Shown piece by piece: positions 1-6,132 of a stretch of DNA of 64,000 bases (position 1 is its first letter; the number at the start of each line of letters is the position of its first letter). A model generated the notes under the pieces. That model was not told where the DNA came from and ran no database searches. It was given only the letters and a program-made list of their open reading frames with translations. The stretch comes from Streptomyces chartreusis (GTDB taxonomy: Bacteria > Actinomycetota > Actinomycetes > Streptomycetales > Streptomycetaceae), in NCBI RefSeq assembly GCF_008704715.1, contig NZ_CP023689.1, positions 4,154,001 to 4,218,000 on the forward strand, written 5' to 3'. The translations under genes and the position numbers were made by a program.

Positions 1-57
1 TTGCTGCACGGTCATGTTCTGTGCCAAGAGAGCCGACCGCAGCCGCTCGTTGGACAT
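1..57 (-). CDS. XRE-type helix-turn-helix regulator, 5' end only
   Basis: Reading leftward, an ATG at 57 opens a frame beginning MSNERLRSALLAQNMTVQQ that runs off the window. The N-terminus matches, from memory, the start of Streptomyces XRE-like regulators that begin with 'xxNERLRxAxL' and continue into a helix-turn-helix. A purine-rich stretch (GGGGGTGGAG) precedes the start. It is transcribed away from the element's main gene set, so it is a natural candidate for the regulator of the divergent control region at 169-252. Only 19 codons are visible, so the family call is tentative. Confidence 0.55.
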   Translation of the reverse strand, partial: MSNERLRSALLAQNMTVQQ

Positions 58-168
58 CTCCACCCCCGATGGGACGTCTAGGGACCTCTTGAAGGTAGCC
101 AGATCAACCAGAGCTGTCCATGAGTGGGGTAACCAACTCCCCTAACCTGCACCGATTCTGATCGTGCA

Positions 169-202
169 CCAAGAAGTTCCGGTGCAAAGCCAAGAGGTTC
201 CG
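169..202 (+). repeat. Two 13-bp direct repeats, 21-bp period, upstream of a promoter
   Basis: CCAAGAAGTTCCG (169-181) and CCAAGAGGTTCCG (190-202) differ at one base and start exactly 21 bp apart, two helical turns. The second copy ends 9 bp before the -35-like hexamer at 212. This arrangement fits a regulator binding two same-face sites to activate or control the promoter. The binding protein is unknown; the divergent XRE-type gene is the obvious candidate. Confidence 0.6.
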
Positions 203-211
203 TCGCTGTAC

Positions 212-252
212 TTGACGGACCCCTATGCAGTCCCTGTAAAACAGGTACTGCA
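212..252 (+). promoter_or_regulatory. Promoter with 27-bp dyad over the -10
   Basis: TTGACG (212-217) and TGTAAA (235-240) are separated by 17 bp and resemble a principal sigma-factor promoter. A dyad lies on top of the -10: TGCAGTCCCTGT (226-237), three A residues, then ACAGGTACTGCA (241-252), with one mismatched pair among twelve. This is the geometry of a repressor operator overlapping the RNA polymerase site. Transcription would run toward the RapZ-domain gene through a leader of about 250 nt. Confidence 0.6.
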
Positions 253-299
253 TTGCCCGGAGGGCCCCGTGGAACGGGCTCGAAGGAAGCGACAGCAGC

Positions 300-320
300 T
301 TGAGAACTCAACAGCGTGCC
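300..320 (+). promoter_or_regulatory. rRNA-leader-like antitermination box
   Basis: TTGAGAACTCAA (300-311) is a perfect 5+5 dyad with an AA loop, followed by CAGCGTGCC. From memory, TTGAGAACTCAACAGCGTGC is the conserved sequence in the leaders of Streptomyces rRNA operons, and mycobacterial rrn leaders have a close variant, where it is part of the nut-like antitermination signal. Here it lies in the 5' leader of a protein-coding element operon. The resemblance is seen; the function is inferred. Confidence 0.5.
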
Positions 321-437
321 GAGGGAAGCCCGTCCCCCCTTCGCAAGCAAGAGGGCGGGCGCGCATGGGTTCTGTCCTGTGCGCGGTACAGCGCCATTCG
401 ACCTTTTCGCAGCTCAAGGGCTGCGGCCGGTTGCCTC

Positions 438-462
438 CGCTGCTCGTCTCGTACGAGCAGCG
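438..462 (+). other. 10-bp perfect hairpin in the leader
   Basis: CGCTGCTCGT (438-447) pairs with ACGAGCAGCG (453-462) around a 5-nt loop. It ends 43 nt before the ATG of the RapZ-domain gene. There is no U-tract. It could be an attenuator that the upstream antitermination-like box overcomes, or a leader stability element. The rest of 253-505 contains no convincing gene. Confidence 0.55.
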
Positions 463-505
463 CTGAGGGGAGCCGGAACACCTCTTCGCCTCTTAGGAGT
501 CCTGC

Positions 506-889
506 ATGTCTGCTTCCGTCGAGATCGTTTCGTTCGGCTACTTGCACGACGCGCCGCCGGCCGCTCACCTGACCATCGACCTGCGGCACCACTTCCGCGA
601 CCCGCACGTCGCCCCGGAGCTGCGGTACATGACCGCCGACGACGCACCGGTCCGCACGGCCGTGCTGAACACCCCCGGCATCACGGACTTGGTGGCGGCG
701 ACCGCCAGGGCGGTTGCTGCGTTCGCGTCCGGCCCGAGTGCCGGAACGGTCGTCGTGGCCGACGGATGTGCCGGTGGCCGCCACCGCGCCCCGACGTTCG
801 CCCGTGCTCTCGCCGCCTGCCTGCGGGCCGCCGGGCACAGCGTGTCCGTCTCGCACCGCGACATGGGCAAGGACGTCGTCCAGCGCTGA
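506..889 (+). CDS. RapZ C-terminal-domain protein (stand-alone)
   Basis: The 127-residue product matches the C-terminal domain of RapZ/YvcJ-type proteins. The diagnostic part is at residues 91-127, GCAGGRHRAPTFARAL followed by VSVSHRDM, equivalent to the GCTGGxHRS-V...HRD block of RapZ. The N-terminal P-loop kinase-like domain of full-length RapZ (about 285 aa) is absent. In enterobacteria this domain binds RNA and glucosamine-6-phosphate; its role in actinobacteria and in mobile elements is not known to me. AGGAG lies just upstream of the ATG. It is the first gene behind the promoter and structured leader, so it is probably the lead gene of an element operon. Confidence 0.75.
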   Translation: MSASVEIVSFGYLHDAPPAAHLTIDLRHHFRDPHVAPELRYMTADDAPVRTAVLNTPGITDLVAATARAVAAFASGPSAGTVVVADGCAGGRHRAPTFARALAACLRAAGHSVSVSHRDMGKDVVQR

Positions 890-985
890 CGACTGCCCGC
901 GCCGCAGGACCCCGCACCACCTGCGGCAAGGGGAGCCGTACAGACCCGACGGCCCACCCGGTCACCCACTCAGGGAGTGCCTCTC

Positions 986-1168
986 ATGGCTCAGCACGAC
1001 AACTGCAACATCAGCGGCGACGTCACCGGCACCGTCATTCAGGGCGAGGTCAACGGCATCGTCACCGGCGACCATAACCCGTTCCAGAACAGCCCCGTCG
1101 TGATCACCGGCAACGACGTCACCGTGCACGAGGGCGGCAACACCGGTGGCATCCGCCAGAACTTCTGA
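986..1168 (+). CDS. Very small Gly/Val/Asn-rich protein, RHIM/amyloid-motif-like
   Basis: The ATG at 986 is preceded by GGGAG at 8 nt spacing, giving 60 residues that start MAQHDNCNISGDV. The sequence alternates Gly and beta-branched residues: NISGDVTGTVIQGEVNG then IVTGDHN, and a second half with VVITGNDVTVHEGG. The V-I-Q-G core with flanking G-x-V spacing resembles RHIM-like and bacterial amyloid signalling motifs (BASS3 type) found at the ends of Streptomyces NLR-like and effector proteins. Here it makes up nearly the whole protein, with no other domain. No transmembrane segment or signal peptide is seen. The amyloid reading is inference; the alternative is a short beta-structured protein of unknown role. 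Confidence 0.7.
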   Translation: MAQHDNCNISGDVTGTVIQGEVNGIVTGDHNPFQNSPVVITGNDVTVHEGGNTGGIRQNF

Positions 1169-1272
1169 CCTGCTCTTCCAGCCCTTGCCGGGCCGATCCC
1201 GGGCCTACGCCGCAAACGCGGGCGAGGGCACGCACCACCCACTCATCAACAACCAGATCAAGGAGCACGCAC

Positions 1273-1428
1273 ATGGACTGGATGTGGCAGCGGAAGGCCG
1301 AGGAATCCGGCGAGGCCGAGGAGGCCCGCGTGTACCAGCAGAGGCGGGCCAACGAGGAAGCAGAGGCCGAGAGGAACCGGCAGTTCTGGGAGTACGCCGC
1401 CAAGTTGCACGGCGAACACGGCAACTGA
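1273..1428 (+). CDS. 51-residue charged helical protein
   Basis: An ATG at 1273 with AAGGAG at good spacing (1260-1265) opens a 51-codon frame: MDWMWQRKAEESGEAEEARV and on to a TGA at 1426. The product is rich in Glu, Arg and Ala, has no gaps in helical propensity and looks like a single amphipathic or coiled-coil helix. No family is recognised. Codon third positions are GC-rich, in line with a real gene. It follows the RHIM-like mini-protein by 104 bp and precedes the structured block. Confidence 0.6.
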   Translation: MDWMWQRKAEESGEAEEARVYQQRRANEEAEAERNRQFWEYAAKLHGEHGN

Positions 1429-1439
1429 ACGCAGCGAGG

Positions 1440-1640
1440 GCCCCGGGCGGACGATCCCGCCTGAACGCCGCGCCAGCGCGCACTGACCCACCCAGCCCCG
1501 GCAGTCAGCCGTGAAGGGCGCGGGATCGAATCTCGCCCGGGGCACTCCGGCCACCGCTCTGTGGCCGCGCCGCACCGCGTTCTGCGTGCGGCATCCCCTC
1601 TCAACGGCGTGCACCCCCGGAGCTGGCACTCCGGGGGTGC
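1440..1640 (+). ncRNA. Structured non-coding block with tRNA-like T-arm
   Basis: Four inverted repeats follow one another with no gene. First, GCCCCGGGCG (1440-1449) pairs with 1534-1543, and CGATCCCGC (1452-1460) pairs with 1520-1528, enclosing two smaller hairpins (CGCG stem at 1469-1480; CTGAC/GTCAG at 1483-1508). The 3' half (1520-1544) imitates a tRNA T-arm plus acceptor: 5-bp stem, ATCGAAT loop, 7-bp acceptor strand and a discriminator A. Then come CGGCCAC/GTGGCCG (1548-1567), CCGCAC/GTGCGG (1570-1591) and a 12-bp stem with 6-nt loop (1611-1640). No D-arm or anticodon arm is present, so it is not a functional tRNA. It could be a structured RNA, a processed leader or a DNA-level site. 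Confidence 0.5.
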
Positions 1641-1678
1641 TGTACGGGCCGTTGCACCTGCTAGGGAGACCACGACCC

Positions 1679-1945
1679 ATGAACTCCATTGTCACAGTTC
1701 AGGACGCTGCTATCGCGTTCGCCGACTGGATCGAACCGACGGACGCGGAGCTGGACGCGATCGAGCAGGAGATGCCCGTCATCCTGGCGGACGTCGAACT
1801 CCTCGACGCGCAGATCATCACCCTCGACCGCACCCCGACCGAGCTGGACGCGCGCCGCATCCGCCGCGCCCGCCGCCGCGCGCTCGCCGCCCGGGTCGCA
1901 CTGATCAACCGCAAGAACGCGAGCATGCCGGGCGGTGCGGCATGA
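1679..1945 (+). CDS. DUF6284-like small helical protein
   Basis: The ATG at 1679 follows AGGGAG at 10 nt and gives 88 residues. The body is helical and charged: WIEPTDAELDAIEQEMP, LLDAQIITLDRTPTELDAR and an Arg-rich C-terminal helix (RRIRRARRRALAARVAL). From memory this pattern matches the DUF6284 family found in Streptomyces AICEs; its function is unknown. The stop overlaps the next start (ATGA), so it is translationally coupled to the membrane protein downstream. An upstream in-frame extension into the structured block is less likely because the ribosome site decides for 1679. Confidence 0.7.
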   Translation: MNSIVTVQDAAIAFADWIEPTDAELDAIEQEMPVILADVELLDAQIITLDRTPTELDARRIRRARRRALAARVALINRKNASMPGGAA

Positions 1946-2133
1946 GGGCGAACACGTCCCCGACCGGCCTGGCCCTGCTGCTGATCGTGGCGGGCCTGCT
2001 GGTCTCGTTCACCAGCGTCACGGCCGCGTTCGTCACGCATGAGCCCATCTGGCGCTACGTGATCGCGGGCGGCTGCTTCGTGCAGTTCCTCGGTTGGATG
2101 GTCCACGGCCGCCGGAACGGCGGTGCGGCGTGA
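1942..2133 (+). CDS. Small two-helix membrane protein
   Basis: This 63-residue protein has two hydrophobic segments: about residues 9-30 (LALLLIVAGLLVSFTSVTA) and 38-55 (WRYVIAGGCFVQFLGW), with a basic C-terminus (HGRRNGG). Its start overlaps the stop of the DUF6284-like gene by ATGA, and its stop overlaps the next start by GTGA, so three genes form a coupled unit. The position and form suggest a spread (Spd) protein acting with the transfer ATPase at the mycelial membrane. No specific family is recognised. Confidence 0.65.
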   Translation: MRANTSPTGLALLLIVAGLLVSFTSVTAAFVTHEPIWRYVIAGGCFVQFLGWMVHGRRNGGAA

Positions 2134-2462
2134 AGGCCAAGACCGTTCTGCCCGCCGCCGTGATGACGGCGGTGTCCATGGTGCTCACCCTGGCCGTGGT
2201 CGTGATGTGGCTCGGCACCGCCGTACCCGTACCGGTCGCCCTGGTCGTCGGCCTCGGCATCGACGGAGGATGGCTGGCCACCCTCGCCTACGAACGCCGC
2301 CTGGCCGCACAGGGCGACCACAACCGCGTCGTGACCGGGGTGGGCTGGTTCTTCGGCCTGGCCGCCTCCGGTGTCCTGGTCGCCCACGCCCTCACCGCCG
2401 AATCCTCCGCCGGCGCGTGGCTGGCGGTGGCGTGGCTACCGATCGCGGCCAAGGCCCTGTGA
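2130..2462 (+). CDS. Spd-type membrane protein, N-terminal part (interrupted by in-frame TGA)
   Basis: GTG at 2130 (coupled to the upstream stop) opens a 110-residue product with three or four hydrophobic segments, including LPAAVMTAVSMVLTLAVVVM, VALVVGLGIDGGWLATLAY and FFGLAASGVLVAHA. The layout matches SpdB/DUF2637-like spread proteins of Streptomyces elements. It ends at TGA 2460-2462, but the same frame runs on without another stop to 2990, with coherent helical coding sequence. The local peptide is KAL-stop-LVHGLWERTAL; a TGG (Trp) in place of TGA would restore one protein of about 286 residues. This copy is therefore probably a nonsense mutant, or a TGA read through. Confidence 0.65.
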   Translation: MKAKTVLPAAVMTAVSMVLTLAVVVMWLGTAVPVPVALVVGLGIDGGWLATLAYERRLAAQGDHNRVVTGVGWFFGLAASGVLVAHALTAESSAGAWLAVAWLPIAAKAL

Positions 2463-2555
2463 CTGGTCCACGGCCTGTGGGAGCGCACCGCGCTCACCCC
2501 CGCCGCCCTGGACGCAATCCGGGGCATCCAGCAGGAGGCCCGCGACGAGGCGGCC

Positions 2556-2990
2556 GTGGCTCGCGCTCGTCTGCGGGCCGAAGCGGGCGCCGAAGAGACC
2601 CGCTTGACGGCCGTGACGGGGGCGGGTGCGCGTGTCGCACGCGTCCAGGCCAGGACCGCCAAAACCCTCGCCGGGGCGTGGTCGACGCTGGAAGAGACGC
2701 GGCAGGGCGAGAACACCGGCCGCGCGCTGACCAGCGTGACGAGGCCCGTCACGCCCGGCGTCACAGCCAATTGGGAGCTCCCCGTGTGGGGCCCCAGTGA
2801 ACCGACCGGACTGCCCGCACTGGAGGCAGGACCCGCGCTCACCGACGCCGCACTGGACGCTCTGGTGGACGAGATCCGGCACAGCGAGACGCCTGCACTG
2901 TCCTACCGGGAGATGGCCAGTCGCTTCCGGGCTGCCGGCCACTCCGCATCCGAAGTCCGCCTGCGCGCCGCGTGGAAGCGGGTGGCCTGA
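2556..2990 (+). pseudogene. C-terminal part of the interrupted Spd-type protein
   Basis: The frame after the TGA at 2460 continues for 176 codons. Any independent product would start at a GTG such as 2556. Residues show an Arg/Ala/Glu-rich helix (ARARLRAEAGAEETRL, ARVQARTAKTLAGAWSTLEE), then a Pro/Gly linker, then a C-terminal helical domain (DALVDEIRHSETPALSYREM, RAAWKRVA) that looks like a small helix-turn-helix or partner-binding unit. The stop overlaps the start of the zinc-binding gene (TGATG). There is no good ribosome site for 2556, so the part may only be made by readthrough or reinitiation. Confidence 0.55.
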
Positions 2991-3370
2991 TGTCGGCCGC
3001 GTGGGGCAATTGCTTTGACCCGTCGGGTGCCCGCTACGGGGTGCCCACCTACCCGTGGCGCCTGGCGCCGGACGGGTTGGCCACACGGCGGCAGTTACGG
3101 GCTGAGGGTCTGCGTCCGGGCGGTCAGCCGATAGCGGCACAGGTCATGCGCATGAACCGCCGCACCGGCACCGAGAGGGTGGCCTACCTCTACCGCATCG
3201 ACCGCGCCCTGCCCGTGCGGTCGATGACCTCCCGCAAGTGGGGTGCCCTGGCGCTGGCGATGCTCGCCCGCCGTACCTGCCCGGCCTGCCGTCTGGACGT
3301 CGGCTATTGCATCCCCCGCTCGCACGGCATCTGCGGCATGTGCCTCGCCGCACAAGACGCCGCCGCGTGA
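2990..3370 (+). CDS. RRQRL-motif zinc-binding protein
   Basis: The ATG at 2990 overlaps the preceding stop and gives 126 residues. The N-terminal half has YGVPTYPWRLAPDGLATRRQ followed by LRAEGLRPGG, the signature of AICE-linked RRQRL proteins (here RRQLR). The C-terminal half has two CxxC pairs, CPAC and CGMC, about 20 residues apart, a likely zinc knuckle. The role is unknown; the family is found in spread gene clusters of Streptomyces elements. The Leu of the RRQL motif is encoded by TTA (3095-3097), the rare codon read by the bldA tRNA, so translation may depend on developmental stage. Confidence 0.75.
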   Translation: MSAAWGNCFDPSGARYGVPTYPWRLAPDGLATRRQLRAEGLRPGGQPIAAQVMRMNRRTGTERVAYLYRIDRALPVRSMTSRKWGALALAMLARRTCPACRLDVGYCIPRSHGICGMCLAAQDAAA

Positions 3371-3398
3371 CCTCTCACCTACCACCGAGGAGTACGTG

Positions 3399-3704
3399 AT
3401 GGGCAACTCCGACCTGCGCCGTCTGGACCGGGAGATCCGGGCCACGACGAAGAAGCTTGAGGCCGTGCGGAACGGCGAGTGGTGGCCGCTGACCGCCCGA
3501 GAACGACTGGCCATGTCCCGCGCCCTGGCCAGTGGCGCCCGCAGCGTCACCAAGGGCCGCAGCACCGGCCGCGCCGAACAGCAGATGGACACCACCGGCT
3601 CCGCTGCGGAGACGCGGCTGAGCGCGGAGCTGTCCGGCCTGTACGTCGAGCGCCGGCGCCTCATCGCTGAGTCCAGGAAGAAGAAGTCTTCGCGCTGGTT
3701 CTGA
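3399..3704 (+). CDS. Small basic helical protein of the spread cluster
   Basis: The ATG at 3399 follows GAGGAG at 7 nt and gives 101 residues. The protein is basic and helical: DLRRLDREIRATTKKLEAV, then RERLAMSRALASGARSV, and a Lys-rich end (ESRKKKSSRWF). No family or catalytic motif is recognised and no membrane segment is present. It lies between the zinc-binding gene and the transfer ATPase, so it is probably part of the transfer/spread unit. It could be a DNA-binding accessory protein, given its charge, but nothing proves this. Confidence 0.6.
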   Translation: MGNSDLRRLDREIRATTKKLEAVRNGEWWPLTARERLAMSRALASGARSVTKGRSTGRAEQQMDTTGSAAETRLSAELSGLYVERRRLIAESRKKKSSRWF

Positions 3705-3719
3705 CCAGCGATGACGCCC

Positions 3720-3753
3720 GGGTGGCCGCCTCTTTCCACGGACACGGCCACCC
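3720..3753 (+). terminator. 9-bp hairpin after the small basic protein
   Basis: GGGTGGCCG (3720-3728) pairs perfectly with CGGCCACCC (3745-3753) across a 16-nt loop. It begins 16 bp after the preceding stop codon. No T-tract follows. It may separate the spread cluster from tra transcription. Confidence 0.45.
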
Positions 3754-3774
3754 TGGCGCCTCACTCCAATTCCC

Positions 3775-3788
3775 GCCCTGATCAGGGC
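3775..3788. promoter_or_regulatory. 14-bp perfect palindrome upstream of tra
   Basis: GCCCTGATCAGGGC is fully self-complementary and lies 20 bp before the tra ATG, just before the AGGAG ribosome site (3791-3795). Its half-site CCCTGA/TCAGGG recurs in the repeat cluster after tra (5926-6110). Transfer genes of Streptomyces elements are normally repressed by a Kor protein, so this is a candidate operator. Confidence 0.5.
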
Positions 3789-3807
3789 AGTCAGGAGAGC
3801 TCTCAGC

Positions 3808-5925
3808 ATGACCGAGAACGTCGTTCACCTCCGCAAGACACCCGAACCCCCCGACCCGGATGCCACGGTGACCACGCTGACCGTGGTGCCCGATGCCCCG
3901 CCCGCGCGGCCCGTTCCGCTGTGGGTGCGCTCCGGCCGCGCCATCAGGACCGCTGCCACCGCCGACGGCACGAAGACCACGGTCCGCGCGGTCGCCCGGC
4001 ACGGCCTCTACACGTTCAACGGGGGTCGGATCGTGGCCCGTCGGACCTGGGACGGCCGTACCGGCGCCCGATACGAACGCATGCTCCGCGCGGCTGAGGC
4101 CGCCGGGAACTACGAGGTGGCGGAGGAGTGGGAAGAGCGCTTGCAGCGGTTCCGCGACGCCCGCCACCGCCGGCGCATGGACCTGCTGCACTCCCCGGTC
4201 GAGGTCGCCAAGGGTGCCGCTGTCGGCACCGGCATGGGCATCGGGGCGCTGGTCGCCCTGGGTGTCGTGATGGCCATCAGCAACGGCGAGGTCAAGGACA
4301 TCATCACCCCGCTCGCGGCCACCATCAACTTCATCGCGACCCTGATCCGGATCGTGCAGATCGTCTGGCCTTACGCCGTTGTCCTGGGGCCGCTGTTCGC
4401 CCTTCTCGGCATGTGGGCGGTCGGCAGCAAGCAGCAGGCCGCGCCGCAGTGGGCGCTGCCCGCCAACGTTCGCTCTGGTGATGGTGAGCCCATCACGCCC
4501 TCGATCGTGGTCAAGGCCCTGCGTGACCTGGGAGTTCCCGCGCTGCGCAACGCCATCAAGGACATGGGCGACGCCGGCGCCTCGATGCTCGGGCCGATCA
4601 CGATCGCCGGATGCGGTGTCGAGGTCGACGTCACCCTGCCCTCCGGCGTCTCGACGATCGAGGTGCAGAACAAGCGGCGCAAGCTCGCGGAGAACCTGAC
4701 CCGGCACGAGCACGAGGTCTTCATCACCATCCCGCAGGCCGCCCGCACGGTGCGGTTGTGGGTTGCCGACTCCGGCGCCCTCGATGAGCCGATCGGCCCG
4801 TCGCCGCTGGTTACCGACGAGACCATGACCGCCAACTACAAGACCGGCCGCGCCCCTTGGGGTCAGGACCTGCGCGGGGATGCCGCCACGCTGAGCCTGT
4901 ATCAGCGCCACCTGCTCATCACCGGCCTGTCCAACCAGGGCAAGACCGTCGCCCTGCGCTCTCTCGCCCTGTGGCTGTCGCTGGACAAGTCGGTGCAGTT
5001 CCTCATGGGTGACCTCAAGGGTGTGGGCGACTGGGCCATGTTCGACGGACTCGCCACCACCCTGATCCAGGGACCGACGGATGAGCACGTGATCCAAGTG
5101 ACCGAGATGGTCGAGGGCGCCGTGGACGAGATGAACCGCCGCATCCAGGCCCCACCCGGGACCGTGTTCCCGCCATTGATCGTGCTGGTCGACGAGGCGC
5201 AGGTGGCGTTCATGTGCCCGGCCAAGGACGAGGACAAGCGCCCCTACGGCGGCGCCAAGGCCAACTCCCGCTACTTCATGGCCGTCCGCAAGATCCACAA
5301 CCAGGGTCGTGCGGTCAACGTCCTGATGTGGCAGGGCACCCAGGACCCCACCAACGAGAACCTCCCCAAGCTGGTCCGCGAGGGTGCCCACACGCGTGCC
5401 TCGCTCGCGCTGGGCACCGAGTCGCAGGCACGCATGGCGCTCGGGGACAAGGCCGTCGACGGCGGCGCCGCCCCCAACCTGCTGCGCCCCGGCCTGGACA
5501 GGGGAACCCTGGTCGTCGCCTCCGACGGCATCACCATCCCGGCCGGCCAGTCGTCCATCACCGTGCGCACCCACTACATCGACGACGACGGGGCCGAAGC
5601 CATCACCAACCGCGCCAAGGCACTGCGCGACGGCGTCACTACCCTGCACGCCATCGAACGCGGTGAGGACCGTGACCCGCTCGCCGACATCGCATCAGCG
5701 GTCGGGGACGCGGCGCGGGTGCGGACCAAAGACGTCCTGGCGCGGCTGGCGATGCTGAACGAAGACGCCTACGGCGGCTGGTCGTTCACCGACCTCAAGC
5801 GCGTCCTCGACGACGCCGGGCCGGACATCGCCTACAAGTCCGACGGCGTCATGGTCGTCAGCCGCGACCGCCTCACCCGCGCCCTCGCCAACCGCGACGC
5901 GGGGGGTTCCGCTTCCACCGAATGA
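3808..5925 (+). CDS. FtsK/SpoIIIE-type conjugative DNA translocase (Tra)
   Basis: The 705-residue protein is the transfer ATPase of the element, moving double-stranded DNA between mycelial cells as a membrane hexamer. Membrane segments occur near residues 143-160 and 170-215 (IITPLAATINFIATLIRIVQ, then WPYAVVLGPLFALLGMWAV). The FtsK motor follows, with Walker A GLSNQGKT at about 373-380 and Walker B LIVLVDEAQ with Asp462. The C-terminal part after residue 620 (LARLAMLNEDAYGGWSFTDL) forms a small winged-helix-like domain, as the gamma domain that reads transfer repeats in TraB proteins. AGGAG precedes the ATG. No nicking relaxase is present, as expected for this double-strand transfer mode. 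Confidence 0.92.
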   Translation: MTENVVHLRKTPEPPDPDATVTTLTVVPDAPPARPVPLWVRSGRAIRTAATADGTKTTVRAVARHGLYTFNGGRIVARRTWDGRTGARYERMLRAAEAAGNYEVAEEWEERLQRFRDARHRRRMDLLHSPVEVAKGAAVGTGMGIGALVALGVVMAISNGEVKDIITPLAATINFIATLIRIVQIVWPYAVVLGPLFALLGMWAVGSKQQAAPQWALPANVRSGDGEPITPSIVVKALRDLGVPALRNAIKDMGDAGASMLGPITIAGCGVEVDVTLPSGVSTIEVQNKRRKLAENLTRHEHEVFITIPQAARTVRLWVADSGALDEPIGPSPLVTDETMTANYKTGRAPWGQDLRGDAATLSLYQRHLLITGLSNQGKTVALRSLALWLSLDKSVQFLMGDLKGVGDWAMFDGLATTLIQGPTDEHVIQVTEMVEGAVDEMNRRIQAPPGTVFPPLIVLVDEAQVAFMCPAKDEDKRPYGGAKANSRYFMAVRKIHNQGRAVNVLMWQGTQDPTNENLPKLVREGAHTRASLALGTESQARMALGDKAVDGGAAPNLLRPGLDRGTLVVASDGITIPAGQSSITVRTHYIDDDGAEAITNRAKALRDGVTTLHAIERGEDRDPLADIASAVGDAARVRTKDVLARLAMLNEDAYGGWSFTDLKRVLDDAGPDIAYKSDGVMVVSRDRLTRALANRDAGGSASTE

Positions 5926-5928
5926 GAG

Positions 5929-6108
5929 CAGGGAGCCGACCTCGCCCAGGTCAGAGAGACAGGGAGAACTCCCTGAACCCCTCCCTGACCCGCCTCCCTG
6001 GCCCTGACCTGCACGAATGATCGTTCAGGGAGGCAGGGAGGCACTCCAGGTCAGCCCCCTGAAACCCCCTTCACCGTGTACCCCGAAGGGGGTGCGTCTG
6101 CCTCCCTG
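5929..6108. repeat. Eight CAGGGAG/CTCCCTG repeats plus CAGGTCAG copies; candidate clt
   Basis: Between tra and the next gene, CAGGGAG occurs at 5929, 5960, 6026 and 6034, and its complement CTCCCTG at 5969, 5981, 5994 and 6102. In addition CCAGGTCAG occurs at 5946 and 6046 and CTGACCTG at 6004. The region has no gene. In Streptomyces plasmids and AICEs the cis-acting locus of transfer lies beside the traB-type gene and holds clusters of short repeats recognised by the translocase. The sequence here differs from the GACCCGGA-type repeats known to me, so specificity would be new. The same half-site CCCTGA appears in the palindrome before tra. Confidence 0.65.
6064..6093 (+). terminator. 9-bp hairpin inside the repeat region
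   Basis: ACCCCCTTC (6064-6072) pairs perfectly with GAAGGGGGT (6085-6093) around a 12-nt loop. It lies 40 bp before the next ATG. It may end tra transcription or form part of the transfer locus structure. Confidence 0.4.
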
Positions 6109-6132
6109 GCCTACTGCCGGAAGGGATTCCGC

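Noticed and set aside
1..500. The left attachment site of the element
   Set aside because: No copy of the tRNA-Tyr 3' end (GGCGCCAGGATTCGAACC on the plus strand) was found here; the boundary must be outside the window.
1440..1544. A functional tRNA gene
   Set aside because: The T-arm and acceptor pair well, but there is no D-arm, no anticodon arm and the spacing is too long, so only tRNA-like structure is claimed.
3661..5649. A 662-codon open frame on the minus strand opposite tra
   Set aside because: It is the antisense shadow of a firm FtsK-type gene; its protein is low-complexity and Gly/Asp/Val-rich, as expected from GC-biased codons read in reverse.
5929..6108. A CRISPR array or phage attachment site
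   Set aside because: Repeats are 7-9 bp, irregularly spaced and in both orientations, which fits protein-binding sites.
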